Shown: one piece after another, positions 1-5,550 of the stretch
Position numbering within the stretch: position 1 is the stretch's first letter
How the letters are laid out: the number at the start of each line of letters is the position of its first letter
Assembly (NCBI GenBank): GCA_902773455.1
Contig: CACYEW010000339.1
Span: 1 to 5,575 of the forward strand
Reading direction: 5' to 3'
Origin: an uncultured Ruminococcus sp.
GTDB lineage: Bacteria; Bacillota; Clostridia; Oscillospirales; CAG-272
DNA length: 5,575 nt
Notes under the pieces: generated by a model
What the model was told of the DNA's origin: nothing
The model's input: the letters and a program-made list of their open reading frames with translations, nothing else
Database searches by the model: none
Translations under genes and position numbers: made by a program

Positions 1-215
1 AGACCGGCAGAACTCATCAGCTCCGCGTGCATACGGCGTTCATGCGCGCTCCGATCTGCGGCGACGGTCTGTACGGTACCGGCTCGGACGTTACCGGCTT
101 TCTCTGCCTTCACGCCGCCGAATTATCGTTTAACGATCCGTTTTCGGGCAATAATATAACGCTGGTCGCCGGTCTGCCGGAAAACTTTGAAAGGATACTG
201 AAAGAAAATGACTGA
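1..215 (+). CDS. RluA-family pseudouridine synthase, C-terminal end (5' partial)
   Basis: The frame is open from base 3 and ends at TGA 213-215, so about 70 residues are present and the rest lies upstream. The first residues read TGRTHQLRVH, followed by a CGDGLYG segment about 10 residues on. This is the conserved C-terminal signature of RluA-type 23S rRNA/tRNA pseudouridine synthases, usually TGRTHQIRVH then GDxLYG. The tail (LHAAELSF, then LPENF) matches the family's usual LHAxxLxF and LPxDF ending. The catalytic aspartate in HRLDxxTSG lies outside the window, so activity and the exact subfamily (RluA, RluC, RluD or a YlyB-like paralogue) cannot be judged. The enzyme would isomerise uridine in structured RNA in the cytoplasm. 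Its end overlaps the next start (ATGACTGA, 208-215), which suggests cotranscription and translational coupling. A start at GTG 27 would cut through the conserved motif and is not credible. Confidence 0.9.
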   Translation, partial: TGRTHQLRVHTAFMRAPICGDGLYGTGSDVTGFLCLHAAELSFNDPFSGNNITLVAGLPENFERILKEND

Positions 216-1320
216 AAAAAAGAAATTTAGTCTCCGCAAATATGTGTCGCCTTTCGCGGCGGCTTTTACGGTATTCTTTCTTCTCGGTCTGGCGGCGACG
301 CTGATTTCGAGAAAAAGCGCTTCTTTCGCCGATTTCTGGCAGGCGCATATCGCTTCCGTTCCGCGCGCGGCGCTCGCGCTTCTGACCGATTTCTTTCCTT
401 TCTCGCTTGCCGAAACTCTCATTCTCTCGATACCGCTGATATTCGCCGTCGTGATGTATAATTCGGATAAGATCGCCGGTACGAGAAGATCGCTGATCCG
501 TTTCATCATAAACGCCGCGTCGGTCTGCTTACTGATATTCGGTTTGCTGTTTTTCAATTTTTCGGCAGGCTACAACACGTCCACGCTTGACAAACGTCTG
601 GGACTCAAGCGAGACAAGGTCTCGGCAGAAGAACTGTACGATACAGCCGATACGCTTCTTTTGCAGATAAGAAGCGACGCGGAAAAGATCGATTTCATTT
701 ACGGCGGTTTTTCGGTGATGCCTTACGGTATCTCGGATCTGAACGCAAAACTGAACGAGTCTTATAAAAAGGTCTGCGCAAAGCACGGCTTCATATCCGA
801 TTTCATAACGAACGTGAAGCAGGTCGCTCTTTCCGAGCCGTGGACTTATACGCACATCGCCGGAGTATATACGTTCTTTACCGGCGAGGCGAATATAAAT
901 ATGAACTTTCCCGATTACACTCTGCCCTTCACCGCCGCCCACGAAATGGCGCATCAGCGCGGCATCGCGCGTGAAGACGAGGCGAATTTCGTCGCGTTTC
1001 TCGTATGCGCCGAAAGCGACGATCCGTATATAAGATATTCCGGCTATGTCAGCGTTTTCGAATACGTTGCGAGCGCGCTCAACAAAGCCGATCCGAAAAT
1101 GTACTCGTCCCTTTATCATTCATCGGTACCGGAAAATCTCAAAAACGAGATGAGAGCATACAACGAGTTTTTCGAAAAGTACAAAGAAAACAAAGTCGCC
1201 GAGGTATCGGGCAAAATAAACAACGGTTATCTGCATTCTCAGGGCGTCAAAGAGGGGTCGCGTTCGTATAATCTCGTAGTCGATCTCGCGGTGGCTTACG
1301 TTAAGTCCGGAAAACATTAA
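208..1320 (+). CDS. DUF3810-family membrane protein with HExxH metallopeptidase-like motif
   Basis: This 370-residue protein has three likely N-terminal membrane segments (about residues 14-33, 66-84 and 97-117). A roughly 250-residue domain follows, which I infer to be extracytoplasmic. Residues 242-260 carry TAAHEMAHQRG and then REDEAN. The pair of histidines (H245, H249) with E246 is the HExxH zinc motif, and E258 in DEANF is a plausible third ligand. HExxHQRG followed by EDEANF is characteristic of DUF3810 (PF12725), whose members are described as uncharacterised, so a zinc-dependent protease role is inferred and no substrate is known. ATG 208 overlaps the upstream stop; AAGGA at 191-195 is a somewhat distant ribosome binding site (12-base gap). 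The gene probably shares an operon with the pseudouridine synthase. No convincing hairpin terminator follows, only a T7 run just after the stop. Confidence 0.85.
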   Translation: MTEKKKFSLRKYVSPFAAAFTVFFLLGLAATLISRKSASFADFWQAHIASVPRAALALLTDFFPFSLAETLILSIPLIFAVVMYNSDKIAGTRRSLIRFIINAASVCLLIFGLLFFNFSAGYNTSTLDKRLGLKRDKVSAEELYDTADTLLLQIRSDAEKIDFIYGGFSVMPYGISDLNAKLNESYKKVCAKHGFISDFITNVKQVALSEPWTYTHIAGVYTFFTGEANINMNFPDYTLPFTAAHEMAHQRGIAREDEANFVAFLVCAESDDPYIRYSGYVSVFEYVASALNKADPKMYSSLYHSSVPENLKNEMRAYNEFFEKYKENKVAEVSGKINNGYLHSQGVKEGSRSYNLVVDLAVAYVKSGKH

Positions 1321-1357
1321 TTTTTTTCAAGAAAAACGAGAATTTTTGCAAAAAACA

Positions 1358-1386
1358 TTTGCATTTTGAAAAAAGTATGATATAAT
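1358..1386 (+). promoter_or_regulatory. sigma-A-type promoter of murA
   Basis: A perfect -10 TATAAT lies at 1381-1386. It is 17 bases downstream of TTTGCA (1358-1363), a 4/6 match to TTGACA. A/T tracts including TTTTTGCAAAAAA (1343-1355) lie just upstream and could act as an UP-like or curved element. Transcription would begin near 1393, giving a leader of about 54 bases before the murA start. The AT-rich composition contrasts with the surrounding genes. Confidence 0.7.
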
Positions 1387-1446
1387 GATTCGGGAGTCGG
1401 ATAAAATACTCTTTTTTTCGGCTTTATTACCTATTAAGGATGATAT

Positions 1447-2727
1447 ATGGATTACTTTGTTATTAAAGGCGGAAACGAACTTTCCGGTCAGATAGAAGTC
1501 AGCGGAATGAAAAACGCCGCGGTCGCGGTCATTTTCGCCTGCTTTCTCATAGAGGACAAATGCGTTCTCGAAAACATACCCGACATAAGCGACGTTCGCA
1601 CGTCGTTTGCAATACTCAAAGCGATGGGAGCGACGGTGAGATATCTTACCGAAACGACCGTCGAGATCGACTGTACGCACGCCGAGGGCAGCTGTTCGCC
1701 TTTCGAGCTTGTGCGCAATATGCGCGCCTCGTATTATCTTGTCGGCGCGGAGCTGGGCAGATTCGGCAAAGCGAAGACCGGATGCCCCGGCGGCTGTGAT
1801 TTCGGCATAAGACCGATCGACCAGCATATAAAGGGCTTTGAAGCTCTCGGAGCCGAGGTAACGTCCGAAGGCGGTTATATCGAAGGCAAAGCGGAAAGCG
1901 GCAGATTAAAGGGCGCGAATATCTATTTTGACCGCGTATCGGTCGGCGCAACGATGAACATAATCATCGCTTCGGTCCTTGCGGAAGGCAATACCGTGAT
2001 AGAGAACGCCGCGCGTGAACCGCATATAGTCGATCTGGCGAACTTCTTGAACACCTGCGGCGCCAAGATCACCGGCGCGGGCACCGACGTCATAAAGATC
2101 AAGGGCGTCAGCAGTCTGCACGGCTGTACTTACGCGCTGATCCCGGATATGATCGAGGCGGGTACTTATATGATAGCCGCCGCCGCTACCGAAAGCAGAC
2201 TCAAAATAACGAACGTCATACCGAAGCACCTTGAATCGATCTCCGCCAAGCTCGAGGAAATGGGCGTAGAGATAGAGGAGCACGACGATTTCGTCGTCGT
2301 ATCGCGCAAGGGCAAGCTGAAAAAGGCGAATATACTTACTCAGCCTTATCCCGGTTTTCCGACCGATATGAACCCTCAGATGTGTACGCTTCTCTGCCTT
2401 GCGGAAGGCGTTTCAAACATGACCGAAAACGTGTGGGACAACAGATTCCGCTACGTTGACGAATTGACTAAAATGGGCGCTTCCATAAAGGTCGTGGGAA
2501 AGACCGCCGTCATCGAGGGCGGCTCATGCTTCACCGCCGCGCCCGTAAGAGCGGTCGACCTTCGCGCGGGCGCCGCAATGATAATCGCCGGTCTGTGCGC
2601 GTCCGGCAAGACAACGATCGAAGACATACATCATATCAAACGCGGTTATTACGATATAGTAGGTAAGTTGAGATCCGTCGGCGCCGATATTCGCGAGGTA
2701 AGCGTGGCGGACAATAAACAAACTTAA
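1447..2727 (+). CDS. murA: UDP-N-acetylglucosamine 1-carboxyvinyltransferase (MurA, MurZ/MurAB-like)
   Basis: MurA transfers enolpyruvate from phosphoenolpyruvate to UDP-GlcNAc, the first committed step of cytoplasmic peptidoglycan precursor synthesis. The 426 residues match the usual 417-440, and the key residues fall in order, offset by about two from E. coli numbering. They are K22-N23 (GMKNAAV), R93 (NMRASYYLVGAELG), catalytic C117 in PGGCDFG, D307 (FPTDMNPQ), R373 (DLRAGAAMI) and R399 (IKRGYYDI). The catalytic loop has Cys rather than the Asp of naturally fosfomycin-resistant enzymes, so fosfomycin sensitivity is expected. The strings RPIDQHIKGFEALGA and SVGATMN resemble the second Firmicutes paralogue (MurZ/MurAB) more than MurAA; this subtype is my inference. 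ATG 1447 is supported by AAGGA (1436-1440) six bases upstream and a sigma-A promoter at 1358-1386. A VanY-like carboxypeptidase lies 64 bases downstream. Confidence 0.97.
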   Translation: MDYFVIKGGNELSGQIEVSGMKNAAVAVIFACFLIEDKCVLENIPDISDVRTSFAILKAMGATVRYLTETTVEIDCTHAEGSCSPFELVRNMRASYYLVGAELGRFGKAKTGCPGGCDFGIRPIDQHIKGFEALGAEVTSEGGYIEGKAESGRLKGANIYFDRVSVGATMNIIIASVLAEGNTVIENAAREPHIVDLANFLNTCGAKITGAGTDVIKIKGVSSLHGCTYALIPDMIEAGTYMIAAAATESRLKITNVIPKHLESISAKLEEMGVEIEEHDDFVVVSRKGKLKKANILTQPYPGFPTDMNPQMCTLLCLAEGVSNMTENVWDNRFRYVDELTKMGASIKVVGKTAVIEGGSCFTAAPVRAVDLRAGAAMIIAGLCASGKTTIEDIHHIKRGYYDIVGKLRSVGADIREVSVADNKQT

Positions 2728-2738
2728 GAACAAATTCG

Positions 2739-2763
2739 GGACCGGTGATCTGCCCGGTCCTTT
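2739..2763 (+). terminator. weak hairpin terminator or attenuating stem-loop after murA
   Basis: GGACCGG (2739-2745) pairs perfectly with CCGGTCC (2754-2760) across an 8-base loop, and only TTT (2761-2763) follows. The stem is strong but the T-tract is poor, so partial termination is more likely than complete termination. It lies 12 bases past the murA stop and 28 bases before the carboxypeptidase start, with no clear promoter between. It may therefore set a lower expression level for the downstream gene, or protect the murA mRNA 3' end. Confidence 0.5.
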
Positions 2764-2791
2764 ATCATCAAAAAACGAAAGGAGCGACGGT

Positions 2792-3814
2792 ATGCAGGGC
2801 AAAAACAGATCGGTATACCGCGGCTGGCACAATAAGACGAGCCTGCCCGTAAAGATCATAATCGTTTTACTCATCGTTCTCGTGATCACGCTCGCCGCGC
2901 TTCTTTTCAAAGACAGGATATCAAAATGGTTCGAGCCGGACGTGACTTATCCCGACACGTCGGTCACCGGACAAGCCGATACGAAAAAAACCGCGGAGAG
3001 CGTTCCCGACGGCACGGAAGAAGAACAAAAGATCAAGCTGACGCGGATAAGCGCGTCGGATTACGACTCGTCACGCGGTCCTCTGATAATCGTCAACGCA
3101 CAAAACGCTTACGTTTTCAAAGACGGGGATAAAGAGCTTCTGACCGATCTCTACACTTCCGATCACCGCGGCTTTTCTCTCGCCTCCGTATCGGAATCGC
3201 TTCTGCCGGAAGCTTATTCGGCGCTGTACAGAATGACCGGGAAATACGCCGATATGTACGGCTTCTGCCCGATCATGGTAACGTCGTCTTACCGCGATTA
3301 CGAAAGTCAGGAGCAGTATTACAAGAATAACGCGACGTCGGAGCAAAACGAGAAATACTACGAAAAGCCGGGATATTCGGACCATCATACCGGCTACAGC
3401 TTCGACGTAAAGATATACGACGAAAAAGGCGACTCTTACAGCTATGTGCGTTACGGGATGATAAAAGCCGAGTGGATAACCGAGCATTATATGGACTACG
3501 GCTTCATAATCCGTTATCCGGCAAACAAAGCCGCCGTCACCGGCATAGACGGAGAGGGCAACCATTTCCGTTACGTCGGTCTGCCTCATTCCGCATACAT
3601 CACCGAAAATCTGCTGTGCCTTGAAGAATACGAGAATATGATCAGGCGGCACGGTAAGGACGATCCGTTTGAATATGAGTATAACGGTATCGTCTATCTC
3701 GTCTGGTACTGCAGCGCCGAGGACGGCTATATCGACGTTCCGCTGGCCGACGATTTCACCGTTTCCGGCGATAACTGCGGCGGTTTTATCGTAACGGCGT
3801 CAAAAATGCCCTGA
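2792..3814 (+). CDS. membrane-anchored D-alanyl-D-alanine carboxypeptidase, M15/VanY family
   Basis: This 340-residue protein has a basic N-terminus and one membrane segment (about residues 20-39). A polar linker runs to about residue 85 and an extracytoplasmic M15 domain covers about 95-282. The motifs match VanY-type zinc D,D-carboxypeptidases: SSYRDYESQ (165-173), SDHHTGYSFD (196-205; zinc ligands H198 and D205), YGFIIRYP (236-243) and EGNHFRYVG (255-263). E255 is the expected catalytic base and H258 the third ligand. Two positions are unusual: the common SEH is SDH, and the EPWH motif is EGNH. It would remove terminal D-Ala from peptidoglycan stem peptides outside the membrane. About 50 extra residues at the C-terminus (from 291), rich in Tyr and with two cysteines (C307, C329), form an unassigned module. 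ATG 2792 follows AAAGGAG (2778-2784). Vancomycin resistance should not be assumed; no van cluster is visible. Confidence 0.9.
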   Translation: MQGKNRSVYRGWHNKTSLPVKIIIVLLIVLVITLAALLFKDRISKWFEPDVTYPDTSVTGQADTKKTAESVPDGTEEEQKIKLTRISASDYDSSRGPLIIVNAQNAYVFKDGDKELLTDLYTSDHRGFSLASVSESLLPEAYSALYRMTGKYADMYGFCPIMVTSSYRDYESQEQYYKNNATSEQNEKYYEKPGYSDHHTGYSFDVKIYDEKGDSYSYVRYGMIKAEWITEHYMDYGFIIRYPANKAAVTGIDGEGNHFRYVGLPHSAYITENLLCLEEYENMIRRHGKDDPFEYEYNGIVYLVWYCSAEDGYIDVPLADDFTVSGDNCGGFIVTASKMP

Positions 3815-3828
3815 TAAACGCCGGTAAA

Positions 3829-3870
3829 TAATATTTTTTGCAAAAAAAATATATTTTTTTATAAAAACCC
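3829..3870 (+). promoter_or_regulatory. A/T-tract region upstream of the rpsT promoter (possible UP element)
   Basis: This stretch is almost pure A/T, with phased runs: T6 at 3834-3839, A8 at 3842-3849 and T7 at 3854-3860. It includes the palindrome TTTTTTGCAAAAAA centred on 3840-3841. Such tracts bend DNA and bind the RNA polymerase alpha C-terminal domain in strong ribosomal promoters. The assignment here is inferred from position and composition only. A T-rich terminator tail for the upstream gene could overlap it. Confidence 0.4.
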
Positions 3871-3871
3871 C

Positions 3872-3900
3872 TTGACTGTTTACAAAATGTATGATATTAT
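3872..3900 (+). promoter_or_regulatory. strong sigma-A promoter of rpsT
   Basis: TTGACT (3872-3877, 5/6 match) and TATTAT (3895-3900, 5/6 match) are separated by exactly 17 bases, an optimal arrangement. Transcription should start near 3907, giving a leader of about 78 bases before the UUG start. The position between an AT-rich stretch and a leader hairpin is as expected for a highly expressed ribosomal protein gene. Confidence 0.8.
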
Positions 3901-3923
3901 ATCTAATTGAAATAGTATATAAA

Positions 3924-3947
3924 CCGGCGGTACCTCTCAGACGTCGG
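3924..3947 (+). promoter_or_regulatory. stem-loop in the rpsT mRNA leader
   Basis: CCGGCG (3924-3929) can pair with CGUCGG (3942-3947), including one G-U pair, around a 12-base loop. The TATA stretches at 3916-3919 and 3953-3956 could add a weak outer stem. The structure sits between the transcription start and the ribosome binding site. In E. coli, S20 represses its own translation; a similar role for this leader is inference, and no known riboswitch class is recognised. Confidence 0.35.
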
Positions 3948-3984
3948 GACTGTATATCGTCAAATCTTACAGGAGGAAAAAACT

Positions 3985-4248
3985 TTGCCGAATATCAAAT
4001 CAGCCAAAAAGCGCGTTAAGGTGACCGAGACCAAAACACTTCAGAATAAAATGTTCAGATCATCTCTCAAAACGATGATAAAGAAGTATACAGCAGCTCT
4101 CAACTCGGGTGATAAAGAAGCTGCAAGCGCCGAATACAAAGCCGCGGTCAAGAAGATCGACCAGGCAGCTGCCAAAGGCATTATCAGCAAGAATGCCGCA
4201 GCGAGAAAAAAGAGCCAGTTCACTCTCAAACTGAACAAAATGGCGTAA
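3985..4248 (+). CDS. rpsT: 30S ribosomal protein S20
   Basis: The 87-residue, lysine- and alanine-rich protein starts MPNIKSAKKR. It carries KSAKKRVK near the N-terminus, the helical segment LKTMIKKY and the C-terminal GIISKNAAARKKS (typically HKNxAARKKS). These features and the length identify S20, a primary binder of the 16S rRNA 5' domain that also contacts helix 44. The start is TTG at 3985, eight bases after a full AGGAGG (3971-3976). E. coli rpsT also uses UUG, where the weak start takes part in autoregulation. The gene stands alone between a strong promoter and a good terminator. It uses many GCA and GCT alanine codons, whereas neighbours prefer GCC and GCG; this is codon bias of a highly expressed gene, not a sign of transfer. 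Confidence 0.97.
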   Translation: MPNIKSAKKRVKVTETKTLQNKMFRSSLKTMIKKYTAALNSGDKEAASAEYKAAVKKIDQAAAKGIISKNAAARKKSQFTLKLNKMA

Positions 4249-4264
4249 GTTCAATAAACTTAAA

Positions 4265-4297
4265 AGGGAGCCTTAAACGGCTCCCTGCGCTTTTTTT
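4265..4297 (+). terminator. rho-independent terminator of rpsT, probably bidirectional
   Basis: AGGGAGCC (4265-4272) pairs perfectly with GGCTCCCT (4279-4286) around a 6-base loop. T7 follows at 4291-4297 after a GCGC spacer. It lies 17 bases past the rpsT stop. Read on the minus strand, the same 8-bp stem is followed by TTTTAAGTTTATT and sits just past the stop of the convergent gene, so it can plausibly end both transcripts. The last T residues overlap the minus-strand stop codon at 4296-4298. Confidence 0.88.
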
Positions 4298-5336
4298 ACG
4301 GCTCTTTGTTTTTCGGTCTGACCGCTTTTCTCGTATACGTTATTATACCGAGTATTATCCAGGTATAGTAGACGAGAGCGCGCCACAGTATCATTGCGGT
4401 CACAAGCGGACCGCCCTCAAGCGACGAGAACACGGCGTAAAACGCGCCCTCGGCGGCTCCGGCGTTGCCGGGAGTCGGTATCACGGTTATCGACGCGTAA
4501 ATGAACACGGTCAGAAAAAACACGTTTAAGAAGCTCTCCGTACTGCCGAAGGCTTTGAGCATGAAAAACGGTATCGACATCGTCGAGATCTGGTAGACAA
4601 GCGAATACAGCGCGAGTCTGACCACGACCGACGGTTTTTTGTTTACCGTTTTGAAACTCACTACGTATTCGTCGAGCGACGCGCAGAAGGATTCCGTCTT
4701 TTTTTCGGAATCTTTTACGAGACGTATTTTTTCAAGCAGCTTCAGGACTCCGCCGACCGCGGCGCGGCAGGGCGCCGGCCAGAATACGAAGAACACTATC
4801 ATGAGCGGCACGAACAGATAAAACAAAAGTCCGATCACCGCGCTGACGCGGAAAAAGGTCGTGACCCGAACCGTGAAGCTCAGCGCAAACACTGCGATCG
4901 CGATCAGAAGAAACGAAAGCTGAAGCGACATAAAACCGATGACCGGCACCGCCGCGCTCACTCCGGAGGGATAACCGCATTTATAAAGATAATGGATCTG
5001 AAACGGCTGACCGCCGGCTGAAAACGGAGTCACGTTGTCGGTATATCTGCCGATGACCGCCGTTCTGTACGCAACGGTTTTGTTTTCTTTGCCGGAACAG
5101 AATCTGATCAGCATATTGTATTTGCCGAATTCCGAGAAAAGCGAAGCGCAGAAGCAAAGCGCTCCGCACACTATATAGAACGGCCGTATGCCGTAAAGCG
5201 AGATCTTTTCGCTCGTCTGCGACCACGACCCGGCCTCTTTTATTATAATTACCGCGACTATGATCACGTTTATTATAACGGTGATCAGAAGTCCGATCTT
5301 TGTCTTTTTTTCTTTAGTCGGTAAGGGTTCGCTCAA
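4296..5336 (-). CDS. flippase-like integral membrane protein, LPG_synthase_TM (UPF0104) family
   Basis: This 346-residue protein is mostly hydrophobic, with about 7-8 membrane segments (near residues 13-32, 51-71, 126-152, 165-187, 240-262, 270-287 and 312-334). Two family signatures are clear: TPFSAGGQPFQIHYL (103-117) and PTPGNAGAAEGAF (287-299). They match the membrane domain of lysylphosphatidylglycerol synthase MprF and standalone relatives (PF03706). No aminoacyl-transferase domain follows, and the length fits the standalone class, so a lipid or lipid-linked sugar translocation role is more likely than lysyl-PG synthesis; the substrate is unknown. The start is TTG 5334-5336, preceded by GGAGG (complement of 5344-5348) with a 7-base gap. 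An in-frame stop at 5355-5357 and no ATG between support this start. The gene converges on rpsT with a shared terminator. Upstream lie an 18-codon ORF and a palindrome array. Confidence 0.9.
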   Translation of the reverse strand: MSEPLPTKEKKTKIGLLITVIINVIIVAVIIIKEAGSWSQTSEKISLYGIRPFYIVCGALCFCASLFSEFGKYNMLIRFCSGKENKTVAYRTAVIGRYTDNVTPFSAGGQPFQIHYLYKCGYPSGVSAAVPVIGFMSLQLSFLLIAIAVFALSFTVRVTTFFRVSAVIGLLFYLFVPLMIVFFVFWPAPCRAAVGGVLKLLEKIRLVKDSEKKTESFCASLDEYVVSFKTVNKKPSVVVRLALYSLVYQISTMSIPFFMLKAFGSTESFLNVFFLTVFIYASITVIPTPGNAGAAEGAFYAVFSSLEGGPLVTAMILWRALVYYTWIILGIITYTRKAVRPKNKEP

Positions 5337-5366
5337 ACGTATGCCTCCGTTAATTCAGACTGTACC

Positions 5367-5393
5367 TTTATCACTATTTAATAAACATTTCAA
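5367..5393 (-). promoter_or_regulatory. possible weak promoter for the flippase-like gene
   Basis: On the minus strand TTGAAA (complement of 5388-5393, 5/6 match to -35) is followed after 15 bases by GATAAA (complement of 5367-5372, 4/6 match to -10). The spacing is short and the -10 mediocre. The region is AT-rich and correctly placed about 30 bases before the start. It lies inside and just past the 18-codon ORF, so both readings cannot easily be true at once. Confidence 0.25.
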
Positions 5394-5430
5394 TACTTTT
5401 TGAAAGTGTTACTAATTTATTGTCACCCAT
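5374..5430 (-). CDS. 18-codon small ORF, possible leader peptide
   Basis: On the minus strand ATG (5428-5430) opens an 18-codon frame, MGDNKLVTLSKSIEMFIK, closed by TAG at 5374-5376. A purine-rich AGAGAAGG (complement of 5439-5446) sits 8 bases before the ATG, which is good Shine-Dalgarno spacing. The ORF fills the gap between the palindrome array (from 5447) and the flippase-like gene, whose UUG is 38 bases past this stop. It could be a leader peptide, the remnant 5' end of a lost gene, or the conserved flank of a repeat element. I do not recognise the peptide, it lacks the residue runs typical of attenuator leaders, and a chance ORF of this size is common. Confidence 0.25.
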   Translation of the reverse strand: MGDNKLVTLSKSIEMFIK

Positions 5431-5446
5431 TCTATGAACCTTCTCT

Positions 5447-5497
5447 ATGATTTGACGGCTTTGCCGTCATGATTTGAAGCCTGCGGCTTCATGATTT
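5447..5497. repeat. 22-base-period palindromic subarray with ATGATTT linkers
   Basis: ATGATTT occurs exactly at 5447-5453, 5469-5475 and 5491-5497, each copy 22 bases from the last. Between copies lie two 15-base palindromes with 6-bp stems (7 bp counting the flanking T:A pair) and 3-base loops. The two stems differ at two base pairs, and both arms change together, so pairing is preserved. The stretch after the third linker (CTCGCTGCGCTCCGT, 5498-5512) does not form a comparable stem and looks degenerate. Confidence 0.8.
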
Positions 5498-5516
5498 CTC
5501 GCTGCGCTCCGTGAAT

Positions 5517-5550
5517 TGAATTGCGCCTTCATGCCCCGCAGGGCAATTCA
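5517..5550. repeat. 8-bp inverted repeat enclosing a smaller hairpin
   Basis: TGAATTGC (5517-5524) and GCAATTCA (5543-5550) are perfect inverted repeats separated by 18 bases. Inside, TGCCC (5532-5536) pairs with GGGCA (5541-5545) around a CGCA loop. The two stems share bases 5543-5545, so they are alternative folds. The intervening GCCTTCATG (5525-5533) resembles the right arm plus linker of the earlier GGCTTCATG (5485-5493) without a left arm, hinting at an internal deletion. Confidence 0.55.

Noticed and set aside
529..1119. Minus-strand 196-codon open frame opposite the DUF3810 gene
   Set aside because: It lies wholly inside a well-supported plus-strand gene, shows no recognisable motif or ribosome binding site, and has the Arg/Val-rich look of a reverse-frame shadow.
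1392..1418. Tiny hairpin plus T7 in the murA leader (GAGT 1394-1397 with ACTC 1408-1411), resembling an attenuator
   Set aside because: Only four Watson-Crick pairs plus two G-U pairs, and it starts at the presumed transcription start; likely chance in an AT-rich leader.
1327..1827. Minus-strand 166-codon frame across the murA promoter and 5' end
   Set aside because: It runs through the AT-rich promoter gap and opposes the conserved MurA N-terminus; no family resemblance.
3071..3652. Minus-strand 193-codon open frame opposite the carboxypeptidase
   Set aside because: Antisense to a gene with complete M15 motifs; the composition is that of a shadow frame and no promoter or binding site supports it.
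3795..3839. Possible terminator after the carboxypeptidase: CGGCGT (3795-3800) pairing with ACGCCG (3818-3823), then a T6 run
   Set aside because: The loop is 17 bases, the stem starts inside the coding region and the T run begins 10 bases after the stem. It may contribute to termination but is too weak to annotate.
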